Source of the DNA: Leptidea sinapis
Lineage: Eukaryota > Arthropoda > Insecta > Lepidoptera > Pieridae
Length of the DNA: 64,000 nt
Assembly: GCF_905404315.1 (NCBI RefSeq)
Contig: NC_066304.1
Coordinates: 1,054,001 to 1,118,000, forward strand
Direction: 5' to 3'
A model generated the notes under the pieces. That model did not search any database and had not been told where the DNA came from. It saw only the letters and a program-made list of their open reading frames with translations. Positions 11,238 through 21,750 of this stretch are shown in pieces. Made by a program: the position numbers and the translations under genes. Position 1 is the stretch's first letter. Every line of letters starts with the position of its first letter.

Positions 11238-11387
11238 TTACAGAATACATCGTCTTGCCAAGTTTCAAAAGTATAGTTCTTATAGTAGAAAAAGTGACTA
11301 TGACATACGGACGGACAGACAGACAGACTGACGAATCTATAAGGGTTACGTTTTTACCGTTTGGCTCCGGAACCCTAAAAATCACTT
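11238..11387 (+). repeat. Repeat with GGACGGACAGACAGACAG motif
   Basis: Runs CAAGTTTCAAAAG, GTGACTATGACATACGGACG, (GACA)n, then ACGAATCTATAAGGGTTACG and GGAACCCTAAAAA. From memory this series recurs as the end of dispersed elements in insects, possibly Helitron-related. A weaker relative lies at 34,960-35,010. It is not coding. Confidence 0.45.
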
Positions 11388-11480
11388 ATTGAACATCAAA
11401 AACTACCACCAACTTAAAATAGTGTGCCTCAGTCAGACCTGAGAAGAACGAGCGCAAAAAACTCATAAAAATATGGATTA
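11388..11480 (-). repeat. LINE 3'-UTR scrap, same family as 39.9-42.5 kb
   Basis: In reverse complement it gives TTGCGCTCGTTCTTCTCAGG, GGTGGTAGTTTTTGA and TTCAATAAGTGATTT. These match in order the 3' UTR at 42,415-42,500 of the plus-strand LINE. No coding part remains. Confidence 0.6.
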
Positions 11481-12095
11481 CAATGTATTATCGTAATAAC
11501 CTTTACCACACAAACGTTTTTTTGATATAATTAACTGAGGCTAATCAAGGTGAGACATAATGAAGTTTTCACTTCCATGAGTTCACACACCGTTTCTTAT
11601 AACAAATATCTCAACCCAAATAAAAGAAAAGACGACGATAAGACTATAATATTTATGTTGCTTTTTCATACTTTCAATTTTTCTATAAAAAAATATGTAA
11701 TAGTTATTTAGTAATTAGTATTCTATATCTACATAATTCTTCATTGAGATAACTTAAGTGAATGGACGTTAAATTATTCTTGTTTTTGAAGTGGGTCACA
11801 ATAATAATTACAATATATATTTACATTCCTCTACTGTGGGTTTTCGAATCGTAAAATTGATTTGTGTCATTCGATTTTACTTACCTGAGTTTGGGGGAAT
11901 TATTTAAAGCCTTCAAACAAAATTAATTTTATTTCATATATCTAAGGTTTTCACAGCCTGATTTATGGGAAATTACACTATAATTCACATTCCTTTCAAA
12001 AAAAAGGCATGTTGTCTTATCTTTATTCTAAATTTAAAAAATGTACTTTTTTAATGAGAATAACCAATGAGATCAGCAAGGCAAACGGTTACTAA
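11481..12095. other. AT-rich non-coding, nothing recognised
   Basis: No supported feature. Confidence 0.4.
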
Positions 12096-13806
12096 GTGAT
12101 ATGCACTTACAAAGCAGCACCGGCGACGGAATCCCAAATCCCATATTGGGCCTGCTATACACTGGACGAGTGGCGTGGAAAGTAGCGGGGCCATTCCCCG
12201 CTATTCCTCTCATTTCTTTGGCCTCCTTCACTTTGTTTGCCTATACGCTAGTGATGATGTCCTCCCAGATGTATCCGTCGACGGCGACACCCTTAGCTCG
12301 TCTTCGCCTGGAGAGACCCACTTGAATTGCGAGTATAGTTGTAGGAGGGCTTGGGTCGAGTTTTTTAGATCAGGCGTTTGGCGTCAAGGTTTTCAAGACG
12401 GGAATGCTCAAAGTTTTCTATACCCGTATTGACAGCAGTTCGCCACTCTGACCTCTGCGTTGCAAGCTCCTCCCATGACTCACTAGACATGCCAATTGCA
12501 GTCAAGTGGCGTTTTAAGACATCCCTGTAGCGCAGAAACTGTCCTCCAGGCTTTCGTTTACCTGAGCTAAGCTCAGAGTAAAATACCTTTTTTGGTAATC
12601 TGGAAGACTCCATGCGTAGAAGGTGTCCACACCAGCGTAGTTGGCCTTTTATTAGCATACACTCCATTCCAGCGAGCTTAGCTCGACGTAGAACCTCCGA
12701 GTTTGGCACACTATCCTGCCATCTCACCCGAAGAATCGCCCGAAGACACTTCATGTGGAAGGTATCAAGGCGTCTGATATCTCCCTTGTAAAGACACCAG
12801 GTCTCCGAGGCATAGAGCAACAATGCTAAGATTATGGCCCTGTAGACAGCGAGTTTTGTGTGGAGTTTCAGGTCATGTGATTTCCAAACTCGTCGGTTAA
12901 GACCACCGAAAGCTGCAGCTGCTTTGGCGACTCGCGCAGGGATCTCAGACTCGAGACGATTATCACTGCGCAAAATAGTTCCAAGGTACCGGAAGGTACC
13001 TACTTCTGGCAGTGGTTTTACTCGTGGGTAAACAACACCATCGTCTGCAGATTTACCTTTCGCAGGTTGTTTTAGAATCTGGGTCTTAGAAACACTGATT
13101 ACTAAGCCGAATTTATGACAGGACTCATCTTATTTTTCCAAAAAACTCTGTAGGTCGTCCAAACTGTCAGCCATAAGGCAGACATCGTCGGCATACAGAA
13201 CATCTATTACTGAAACAGAGTCTATTTTGCGTTTTACTCTGAGACGTGCGAGGTCTAAAACGCTTTTGTCCATGCGAACATGGTATTCCATAGTAATCTT
13301 GTCATTACAGCTTTTAAGAGCGTCACTGCAGCGAAGTAGATAGCGAAAAGGGTCGGAGCCATTACACAGCCCTGCTTGACATCGCTAGTGACCGGGAACT
13401 GGTCTGTAAAGTTGTTTTCGTGACGCAAACGGGCTGTCATGCCTTCGTGGAACTGGCGCACTAAATTGACGAACTTTGCAGGACAGCCACATTTTTCTAG
13501 AACAATCCAGAGGGTGGTCCTAGAAACACGGTCAAAGGCCTTTTTCAGGTCCACAAAACATAAATAGAGGTCGCGGTGTTGTTCAATACTTTTTTCTTGA
13601 AGTTGGTTGACTACAAAGATGGCATCAACCGTACCTCTTTTAGGTCTGAACCCGCACTGGGTTTCCGGAAGGAAGCTTTCAGCTAAGGATGGGAAAAGGA
13701 CTAAGGCGACTGTTGATGATGTGCGCCAGAATTTTGCCAGCTGTGGAAAGCAATGCAATGCCTTTAAACGAGCCACAATCAGAGAGGTCCACTTTGCCTT
13801 TATATA

Positions 13807-14757
13807 CAGGTGGACCAAAAGTCCGTTGATAATTGGAATGATGATTAAAAAAAACTAATTACAGTAGATCAAAATTGTTTATTGTTTTCGATAGTAAACA
13901 AAAGGGGAATTTATTTCTTAAAAATCACGTCATCCATATGCAATCCTTCATTATTCTGGCATTGCTGCAATCTAGAGCGGAAATTTTCGATGACAGCTTT
14001 ACATGTTTCTGTTGAGATGTTTTGGATTTCTGTGCGAATACGATCCTTTAATTCGTCAAGAGTTACTGGGTTGGTTGGCTGGAATGCAGGGGTTTTTGAT
14101 CACCATGACAAAGTGTCACTCCAATAACGACAATTTTGTATATAAACATGCCCATTTAGGTGGAAGTGTGCCTCATTCAGAAAAAAATGTTTGTAAAACT
14201 GGTGAATCGCTCTACCATTTCGTTTGCAAACTGCAACCTAAAGGGGAATGGTCCTGAGGCCTTAATTCCTGCACCATTTGGATTTTATAGGGATGTATAC
14301 TTAAATCTTTCTTGAGAATGCGGTTTAAAACATCATTATCTTGACACGTTAAGGACAGCAGACCGCTTTCGAGTTGAAAGTCCAGGTTGGACACGAACAG
14401 ACGATTTTACTCGCTCCACCTTTTCGACGTTCTAGGCCGGCCAGATCGACGTAAATCCATTGTTGAACCCGTCTTCTCAAACTCGAGCACCCATTTTTTA
14501 ATTAACACACCTGATGGAGCTTGATTTTTGTGTCGTATCTTGTAATGATTGCAAAACTTTCGTTGAGCTAAGGTCGCAGAATCGTTCTTTCGATAGTAAT
14601 CGCGTACACAAAACGCACGTTAACTACCACTAAACGACGCCATGGTACTAAATTCCCATTGGCCGCTCTTGCAATGCGTAACACGTCCACCCCCCTCCGC
14701 CGCTGCTGCTAGACGCGGCAACTAATTCAAATGCTAACGGACTTTTGGACCACCCTG
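13807..14757 (-). mobile_element. Mariner-like DNA transposon, internally deleted
   Basis: 951 bp between terminal inverted repeats: left CAGGTGGACCAAAAGTCCGT from 13,807; right end, in reverse complement, CAGGGTGGTCCAAAAGTCCG from 14,757. It is flanked by TA on both sides (13,805-13,806 and 14,758-14,759), the target duplication of the IS630/Tc1/mariner superfamily. It carries a truncated transposase on the minus strand and is shorter than the roughly 1.3 kb typical of the superfamily, which fits an internal deletion. Confidence 0.88.
13911..14643 (-). pseudogene. Mariner-like transposase, internal deletion
   Basis: The likely start ATG is at 14,643 (MASFSGS, then an immediate TAA). The N-terminal helix-turn-helix region includes TLAQRKFCNHYKI, VLIKKWVLEFEKTGS and LRRSGRPRT. 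The middle has HPYKIQMVQELRPQDH. The catalytic core is reduced to NEAHFHLNGHV, where family members usually have DEAHF, so the catalytic Asp reads as Asn. The frame then jumps to the C-terminal LDELKDRIRTEI, and LQQCQNNEGLHMDDVIFKK ends at 13,911. The segment that should carry the other catalytic acidic residues is missing. Several frameshifts and stops are present. Confidence 0.75.
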
Positions 14758-16366
14758 TAGCTTGCTAATAGAAGCATCCTTCCAGTCCTGTGGAACCATC
14801 TCAACATCCCAAATCAGTTTGATAAGTTCAAAAAGTTTGGACCTGATACTCGGTCCACCGTATTTGAAAATTTCAGAAGACAGACTGTCCGAACCAAGTG
14901 ATTTACCATTTTTTAAACGGTTGATCGCAGTAACGAACTCGGCGTACGAAGGCGGGTCTTTATATAAGAATTTATGTAAGACAGATCTGCTCCTTGACTA
15001 CCGGGATTGAGCACTTCATTAAAGTTTTCAGCCCAACGAAGAAGAACCTCTTTTGTCAACTTCTTAGCTTTATCACGCGAGTAAACAGGGGCAGTCTTTT
15101 TAGCGCGGGGTCCGTAAACGGATTTTAGCCTTTCGAAAAATTTTGCTGTTTGGCTAGTGTTAACTAACCATTGCAGTTCTTCGGCTTTACGGCGCCACCA
15201 ACTATCCTTTTGTTCTTGGATTCTCGAAGCAAATGCTTTAAGATCCAGCTTAAGAGACTTGCGCTGCCCTGCACTGATGACTCCTCTTAGAGCGAGACGA
15301 TAGTTTTCAACAAACAGCCGTATTTCCACATCAGAATCATCGAACCAGTCTTGATGTTTTTTATGTGGTGTGCCAATAACTCGCTGAGAAACACCATAGA
15401 GAGCCTTGGAATATGTACGCCACCTGGCATCCACTGAGGTATTGTCATCAGTGCTTGGCATTGCTGCCTCAAACTCCGCATCTAGCTCACAACACAGTCC
15501 TTCATCACGCACCAAACGCACACAAGCAAGTCGAGCTGGAATCCTGTGTTCTGCTCTACGCGGAGGCTTGTAGTAAAGGCTCATCCTGGATCTAATAAGA
15601 CGATGGTCAGTCCAGCCTTGGGCACCACGCATTGCTCTTGTAATAAGTACATCTGCGTACAATGATGTAATCAAGAAGATGCCAGTGCCCAGAGCGTGGG
15701 TGCATCCAAGATGTCTTGTATTTATTGGGTAGCCTGAAGAATGTGTTTGTTATGCTGAGGTTGAGGTCTCCCCAGTACGTTCTTCCAGGCTATATATTCT
15801 GTGCTAACACGCGCATTAAAGTCACCCCGCAGAATCAACTTGTCACAATCTGGAATCCCCAGTAAAACATCACGCAGATTCTAATTAAATTGAAGTTTGT
15901 CCTCATCAGGTGTTGTCATAGTAGGCGCATACACGCTTACAAGATGTAGATATTTCCTGGAAGCCATGTGGAGTCGTAGTGTCATGAGCCTGTCATTGAT
16001 CCCTTTTGGAGGCTCCACTAGTGATCTAGCGATGTTGTTTCGGATCGCAAATCCAACACCATTTGCGGCTCGTTCACTTGCAGGTTTACCCTCCCAGTAA
16101 TACGTATATCCACCCAATTCCTCACAGAGCTCACCGCTATCTGCTGAATGTGCCTCGCTGATTGCGGCTATGTTGATGTTATAGTGGGACAATTCACGCG
16201 CTATGAGTGCAGTTTTCCTCTCAGGACAGAGGTTGTTTTCATTGTCCAGTAACGTTCTTACGTTCCACGCAGCTAAATTTAAGAATGATTTTAATTTTTT
16301 ATTATGTTTCTTTCGACCGCTTTTAATTGGTGACCAGATGACCGTGGTTAGCCACCTGGGTTGCAT

Positions 16367-17050
16367 TGAGGCGAGCTTTTTTTAGGCCACCTTTTCTAGG
16401 CCCCTCCCCGGATTGGGGAAAGTAGTGCGATCCCTAAATAGGGCTGCTGTTTCGTCGGGTGAGCTGCTGTACCAGTTCTCTCGCCTCTAGTGAGTTCCAA
16501 TACGACCATCACCACCCAACTGCCGTACTTGCAAAGATCTAGCTAGGGACCAAACTCACCTACTCAGTCCCCACCGCCAGTCCTCATCGCCGCAGGACTT
16601 GCACTCTCCGTCCAGTTATGAGCCAGGAGTCATCAGCGCGGGAATATATTAAAGTGGGTAAGCATTTGCGCATACACGAACCCACTCTCTCGTCTTCCAG
16701 TCCTTATTACCAGTGGGGCGGAAATCCGCTACGACTGATTAGCACTAGAAGATGCAGTGACTGGCCGCATATCTCTTGGATCCCGACATACGCCCTATCA
16801 GGCCTGTAACAGGGCTGCAGCGCCACGGTCGCCGGGTTTGAAGCCATACTGACGGTGTCCACCTACCGAGCCGCTGCAGACTTTATGCAATTTATGGGGG
16901 AATCAGCCCTTAAACTAAGTTTGTGAAACTCAGTCCCCTTCACTGGATTTAGCCCGTGGATCGACATGGTTTACCGGGATACGGCCGCTGTATGCACAAC
17001 AGCTACTTGGAGCCACCAGTGAAGAGATTTATGGAATGTTTACAATGTAG
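16367..17050 (-). other. GC-rich 5' leader of the RTE-like element
   Basis: About 680 bp, clearly richer in GC than the AT-rich DNA beyond 17,050, directly upstream (minus sense) of the endonuclease start. No long frame. The sharp change in composition near 17,040 is my reason for placing the element boundary there. Promoter elements were not identified. Confidence 0.45.
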
Positions 17051-17638
17051 ACAGAATCCACCATCTGCGATGCAGATCGATCGGTAGTATTCTGCGAGAT
17101 TCCACTGCAAAACATCCTACTTATATCCCAAATATATTTTTAGTCATTGTTATGATCCGATGTCGCCATTCTGTCAGACATCTCTATCATTTGTTCCCTG
17201 AAGGAATATCAGTGTTATTTTATTACTATCCTTGGATTTTACAAATATAACCTTTGCCGTGTCGTGTTAGAAACCGCGATTTTTAAAAATTCATTCAATG
17301 AAAACACTACTATCTAGTCTCTGTAACGTCGACTTGCAATCGTAGGGGCTACTTGATCTCTAAATTTAATCTAATATAATTGACTTATACTTCAAGTCAG
17401 CAAATTTAATTTGATTCTGAGAAATTTGAGTAAGTTAATTGTTTCGTAACGTTTTTCTTATTTTGAATATATAACTAATTTGGTTATAATATTTGTTAAT
17501 AGAAGTTTCTCTGGAGAAAACCTACTTAAATGATAAATTAAAAGAGATAGTATGAATTCAAAACTATACCAGACTAATAAAAATTAAATTATAATTAATA
17601 ATAAAATAATTAATATTAAGGCACTGTTATACACTATA
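17051..17638. other. AT-rich non-coding with small direct repeat
   Basis: No gene. At the right edge a 23-bp unit beginning ATTAAGGC and ending TATACACT(A/G)T is repeated directly at 17,615-17,637 and 17,638-17,660. Confidence 0.45.
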
Positions 17639-17932
17639 TTAAGGCCGGTTTATACACTGTTTAAATACGGCTATCAGGTGGCTAAACACATTTTTACGAT
17701 GAGGATTTAATATCGTTTTACTACTTGACAAAATCATGGTAAAGTATATAAACAAACCTTTTGTTTGAAATATTTGGAGTTGTGCACAAGAAAATATTGA
17801 ACGGGTTAGAATTGCGTTTACGAGAAGTCCTAAAAGGTCTGCTAATCGACAAACCTTTATCTTAGGAATATCGAAGGGAAGCTTATAACGTTGCTGAATG
17901 TTCAAAAAACGGATGTTGAAATAATGTCTCAA
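17639..17932 (-). other. 97-codon ORF of unknown nature
   Basis: The frame is open from 17,932 to 17,639, with residues such as LPFDIPKIKVCRLADLLGLL and NVFSHLIAVFKQCIN. I do not recognise a domain. It may be the eroded C-terminus of a transposase, or chance. The ORF ends inside the 23-bp direct repeat at 17,615-17,660. There is no visible promoter or neighbouring gene. Confidence 0.15.
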
Positions 17933-18049
17933 AGCAAAAAATTTAAATAATTATTGATGAAAAATAACGTTCCACGAAGTTATTAAATTAAAATTTATTT
18001 GTGACAGGCACCTACTTGATTAAAAATTCATTCATCAGTATGGGGGAGT

Positions 18050-18480
18050 TGATGTAACTAAAATCATCATCATTATCATCAGCCGGTAGACGTCCACTGC
18101 TGGACAAAGGCCTTCCCCAAAGATCACCACCACGATGGGTCCTGCGCTGCACTCATCCAAGGTATTTCGGCGATGTTGACCAGATCGTCGGTTCATCTTG
18201 TAGGGTGGTAGGCCACCAACACTGCGTCTCCTGGTACGTGGTTGCCATTGAAGGACTTTTCTACCCCACTGGCTATCTGTGCGTCGAACTATGTGCCTTG
18301 CCCACTGCCACTTCAGTTTTGCAATCATTTAGGCTATGTTGGTGACTTTGGTTCTCCTACGGATCTCTTAATTTCTGATTCGATCTCGCAGGGCAACTCC
18401 GAGCATAGCCCTCTGTGCGACTATGAGCTTTTTTATCAGGCCATTAAGTTTCTTCTTATTCCACTTCTTCATATGCTAAT
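18050..18480 (-). pseudogene. RTE-type LINE C-terminal fragment and 3' end
   Basis: On the minus strand, VAQRAMLGVALRDRIRN (about 18,440-18,390) leads with a frame change into IAKLKWQWARHIVRRTDSQW and GRKVLQWQPRTRRRSVG (18,328-18,215), then decayed downstream residues. The 3' end contains CCAGCAGTGGACGTCTACCG and a run of GATGATAATGATGATG-type triplets near 18,063-18,082, the short-repeat tail typical of RTE-like elements. Only the last ~400 bp of the element are present, which is usual for 5'-truncated LINEs. Flanks are AT-rich with no other coding sequence. Confidence 0.75.
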
Positions 18481-18484
18481 ATAA

Positions 18485-18950
18485 AATATAATAAAAGTTA
18501 ATTTTCCGAGATTCGACTTTGAGATTTTGATTTGATTATTTTAAAAACATGAAAAACAAAGAAGAAAACATAATTGCGTATGAAATGTAAAATAATACTA
18601 ATGCATTTAGGTAGTATCAAGACAAGACTAAAACGAAAACATTTCAAATATCCAGCTCTAAATTAGAAGACAACCAAAACAAAATAAATTCACTTTGTAT
18701 CCTTCCAACAATTGTATCTCTTATCCAGATGAATTATGTTTGGGTTCAGTATAACTAGACAGAATATAAATTATGACTGAGGATAATCATGATTAATAAT
18801 AAACTTAGAAATATAGTTTAGCCGAGGAAGTTATAGAAATTATAATGTGTACTTAATCCTGCTATAAAATATACTTACCTTAGCTAGACTAAGGAAATGG
18901 AATAATACGTTCGAGAACCTCCGTAAAATTACTCGTCCAAAATACCACAG
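18485..18950. other. AT-rich non-coding, nothing recognised
   Basis: No supported feature. Confidence 0.4.
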
Positions 18951-19300
18951 TATGTGTTACCTTACGGTAATGACTTACGCTACGCTGACGTAGTCGCTAA
19001 CTATGGGCCTGATGAGAAAGCTCATGGTCGCTCAGAGGGTAATGGAGAGGGCTATGCTCGTAGTGATTGCGAAACTGCAGTGGCAGTGGGGAAGGTACAT
19101 AGCTCGACGGACAGATTTGACAGGCCGTTAAGTCAGTTAAGTCCTCGAATGGCGCTCACGTACCCGAAGACGCATATGATCTGGTCAAGATTATATGAGT
19201 CGGTTGCCGGAATAGGTTGGATGAGGGCAGCGCATGCTGGATCGTTGTGGAGATCACCACCGGTGGGTGCTTTACACAGGATTCCTGGTAGATAGACACG
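18950..19300 (+). pseudogene. Second copy of the RTE-type C-terminus, opposite strand
   Basis: The plus frame from about 18,997 gives MGLMRKLMVAQRVMERAML, running directly into VIAKLQWQWGRYIARRTDL. Compared with 18,050-18,480, the GV(A/S)LRDRIRN...segment between the two is deleted. The frame ending at 19,295 contains SVAGIGWMRAAHAGSLW, matching the DDLVKVAG...WMRAA-type end of this family. It is inverted relative to the 18-kb copy, about 0.5 kb away. Decayed and non-functional. Confidence 0.7.
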
Positions 19301-19439
19301 ATGGAAGTTATTTTGCCTTGAAGGAATAATTGTAATTAAAAAAATCGATAGTAGTTCGTGCAATGTAGCTTATACACACATTATATATACCAATAATTTA
19401 CAGAGAGAAAATGTAAAGTTTTGTTAATAAAAGGAGTCC

Positions 19440-19700
19440 GTGATGGCAGCATTGCCCTGTCACTCTGGGTGCCACCTCCACGAGACAGAGATATTGGTTC
19501 CAATCGTCGGGTAATCTCAATGAGGCGACGATTATCCTGTCAGCGTATCGACGCGACTCGCAACAGAAACATGCTCATGACGAATCGCTACGGCTTCTCC
19601 GCTTGATCGTGCGTCGTCGCACGTCGCATTCCTACAGTAAGAGCGACATGTGACATTCACTCGTGGAGGTGGCGCCCAATTAGAAGCCGTTCTTGACGCA
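19440..19700. repeat. GC-rich block with 18-bp inverted repeats
   Basis: Arms GGGTGCCACCTCCACGAG at 19,467-19,484 and CTCGTGGAGGTGGCGCCC at 19,660-19,677 are inverted with one mismatch, about 175 bp apart. The interior is rich in CpG (ATCGACGCGACTCGC, CGTGCGTCGTCGCACGTCGC), unlike the surroundings. No coding frame is convincing. It may be part of a non-autonomous element. Confidence 0.5.
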
Positions 19701-20120
19701 TGGATAAGCCATCTTTCCCCAAGCGTATTATGTACATCTCAGTATCGCCTCTATACATAAACAATGTACTTGTTTTAAGACAAATATAAACATACATTTA
19801 ATAAAAATGTAAAAGGAACCCTAAAAATTGTTTCAAGTGTAGTTTATTTGCGTTCGTAGTTAAAGTGTTCAGCGCCGGAAAACTGAAGCGAGCCGCTCAA
19901 AGTTATGAGACCTCCATATTGAATCTGTTTATTTACATTTTGTTATGAAACCTCGCGTTGAATACTATATAAGTAAAACTCCTATAAGTAATTTTGCCGA
20001 ATCGTTCAGCGAAATTTCGTTACTGAAGGTCATTCAAAGTCATTCATGCATGAAATACATTTGGGATCAGTTTTCAATAAAGTTAATTGAGCTTTAATTT
20101 TAATACATTTAATGTTGCCG
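19701..20120. other. Non-coding, nothing recognised
   Basis: No supported feature. Confidence 0.4.
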
Positions 20121-20121
20121 T

Positions 20122-20253
20122 AGCTGATAATAATAGATACGCCCTGCCCATTACAATGCAGTGCCTTGTAACTCAAGACATAAGATGTTACGTCTCATTT
20201 GCCCAGAAATTTCATTACCTACAACGCCCATTAGACCGAAACACAGTAGTGCT
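20122..20253 (+). repeat. SINE-like unit, partial copy a
   Basis: Part of a ~280-bp family found about a dozen times in this window. A full copy runs TTTTTTTATGAAAATAAGGG, GACGAGACGAGCAGGACG, GATACGCCCTGCCCATTACA, a hairpin GCCGCTCAG...CTGAGCGGC, CATAAGATGTTAAGTCTCAT, CGAAACACAGTAATGC and finally AAAGGAGCCTCCCACTGG. Read in reverse it has an A-rich 3' end, as a retroposon would. This copy covers the middle, from GATACGCCCTG to ACACAGTAGTGC, and lacks the hairpin. Confidence 0.7.
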
Positions 20254-20300
20254 ACTTGATAGTACCTATTTGATGTATGCATGCATTTGATGTTTTGACT

Positions 20301-20574
20301 TTTTTTTATGAAAATAAGGGATGAGACGAGCATGACAGTCAGCTGATGATAATTGATACGCCCTGCCCAAATCAATACAGTGCTGCTCAAGATTCTTCTG
20401 AGCGACACTACAACTGCGCTCGCAAAAGATGTAAAGACACATTTGCCCAGTAATTTCACAAGCTACAGCGTCCTTCAAACCGAAACACAGTAATGCTTAC
20501 ACATTAGAAATAGGCGCCGTTGTGTTACCCATAATCTAGCCGGCATCCTGTGCAAAGGAGCCTCCCACTGGTAA
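20301..20574 (+). repeat. SINE-like unit, near-full copy b
   Basis: Runs from the T-rich start TTTTTTTATG to CCTCCCACTGGTAA, with short internal deletions, including part of the hairpin. Together with copies a and c it forms a cluster in one orientation over ~1 kb. Confidence 0.8.
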
Positions 20575-20814
20575 ACTAGAAATACCTAAAAACTATCGCA
20601 AACTACAAGACATGGTAAATATGTTTTAAATAGATATCTATCATTTGTCACATACGCAAGGATCGCAACATACTACTAACTACACTCTCATGAATATTAA
20701 GTGAAAGATTTATTGGGGCAAGTTCCGTTTGACGAAGATTTACGACCGGTCGTTCGTGACTCCGGATTCAGTTTGTGATGCTTCATAGACTCAACCTACT
20801 TATTCTGTACCATT

Positions 20815-21094
20815 ATTTTTTTTTCATAAGAATAATGGACGAGACGAGTAGAACGTTCAGCTGATGATAATGATACGCACTGCCCATTACAATGCAGTGC
20901 CGCTCAGGATTCTTGAAAATCCCAAAAATTCTGAGCGGCACTACAATTGCGCTCATCACCTTGAGACATAAGATGTTAAGTCTCATTTGTCCAGTAATTT
21001 CACTTACTTCACACATTACTGCTTCATGGCAGAAAAAGGCGCCGTTGTGGGACCCATAAATTAGCTGGCTTCCTGTGCAAAGGAGCCTCCCATT
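20815..21094 (+). repeat. SINE-like unit, near-full copy c
   Basis: The hairpin is well kept here: GTGCCGCTCAGGATTCTTGA pairs with TTCTGAGCGGCAC. It ends at AAAGGAGCCTCCCATT. Confidence 0.8.
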
Positions 21095-21384
21095 GTGTTT
21101 TATTTGTCTTTAGTTGATTCTTGCCTGGAGTAAACTTAACAAAACGTGATAAAGCATAATTATTCCAATATTAACATTCAATCACGTAATCTTAGCAGAA
21201 ACCATAGACTTAAAATATAATAGCGGATAGACGAACTGACATCTCGATAATGCGTAAGTAATTTTGATTTGTCAATGTTAGATAGTTCGCTTGTTTAATA
21301 TTCAAAATACTAAGAAATTAATGCCAAGCGCGGCTATAACTGTCTAATCGACATTCGAGATAGGTTTTGGTCACAATATATTCG

Positions 21385-21750
21385 CTTTTTTTAATGAAAA
21401 TAAGGGACGAGACGAGTAGGACGCTGAAGACCCCAAACACATTCTTCTGGAATCCGAAGCCATTGCCAGAATCAGGCTGGGGTGTCTTAAAATACCTTCA
21501 CTCAAAGCAGAGGACGTGCCCTGCCTAAACCAAAAAAGTTTCAAAAGTAATAGATCTTGAGGATCCTATGATTTAGGTGTATCTTTATCCCCAAATCTTA
21601 GTAATAATAATAATAATTGAAAAGCCTTGCCCATTACAATGCAATGCCGCTCAGGGTTCTTGAAAAACCCAAAAATTTTGAGCAGCACTACAATTGCGCT
21701 CGTCACCTTGAGACATTAGATATTAAGTCTCATTTGCACAGTAATTTCAC
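21385..21750 (+). repeat. SINE-like unit, copy d, interrupted
   Basis: The left end (TTTAATGAAAATAAGGGACG...GGACG) stops near 21,425. The middle resumes near 21,620 (CTTGCCCATTACAATGCAAT, then the hairpin and TTAAGTCTCAT) and ends near 21,750. About 190 bp of foreign sequence lies between. Confidence 0.7.
21426..21619 (+). other. Unidentified insert with (TAA)n end
   Basis: Sits inside SINE-like copy d. It starts near CTGAAGACCCCAAACAC and ends in TAGTAATAATAATAATAATT, a tail style used by retroposons. One frame reads LESEAIARIRLGCLKIPSLK, which I do not recognise. It could be a retroposed fragment of an unknown element or transcript. Confidence 0.4.

Larger units (their letters stand above)
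12365..16366 (-). pseudogene. RTE-like endonuclease-reverse transcriptase, broken
   Basis: The endonuclease starts around MQPRW at 16,366 and shows NLAAWNVRTLL, AAISEAH (catalytic Glu), GVGFAIRNN, INDRLMTLRL, SVYAPT, then LRGDFNARV near 15,815 and WTDHRLIRSRM near 15,600. The reverse transcriptase, after the inserted transposon, has CGFRPKRGTVDAIFVVNQLQ, FVDLKKAFDRV, VKQGCVMAPTLFAIYF and, after a frameshift near 13,325, VLYADDVCLMAD near 13,190. The C-terminal domain at 12,973-12,365 has LLYASETWCLYKGD and QLRWCGHLLRM. Lesions seen: a stop for Tyr after LQFN near 15,882, a TAA after the YADD region near 13,130, several frameshifts, and the transposon. The catalytic motifs survive, so decay is moderate. 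Confidence 0.85.
12100..17050 (-). mobile_element. RTE-like non-LTR retrotransposon with nested mariner
   Basis: The longest LINE in the window, read from right to left. It has a GC-rich leader (about 16,367-17,050), endonuclease (16,366 to about 15,670), linker (15,670-14,913), reverse transcriptase and C-terminus (14,830-12,365) and a 3' UTR to about 12,100. It is split at 13,807-14,757 by a mariner-like element whose TA duplication lies in the reverse-transcriptase frame. The outer boundaries are set by base composition and are approximate. The protein resembles the arthropod endonuclease-reverse transcriptases often annotated as craniofacial-development-protein-2-like. RTE-type is my best clade guess. 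Confidence 0.8.

Noticed and set aside
12101..12432. Plus-strand ORFs in GC-richer DNA
   Set aside because: They lie antisense to the 3' UTR and ORF end of the RTE-like LINE.
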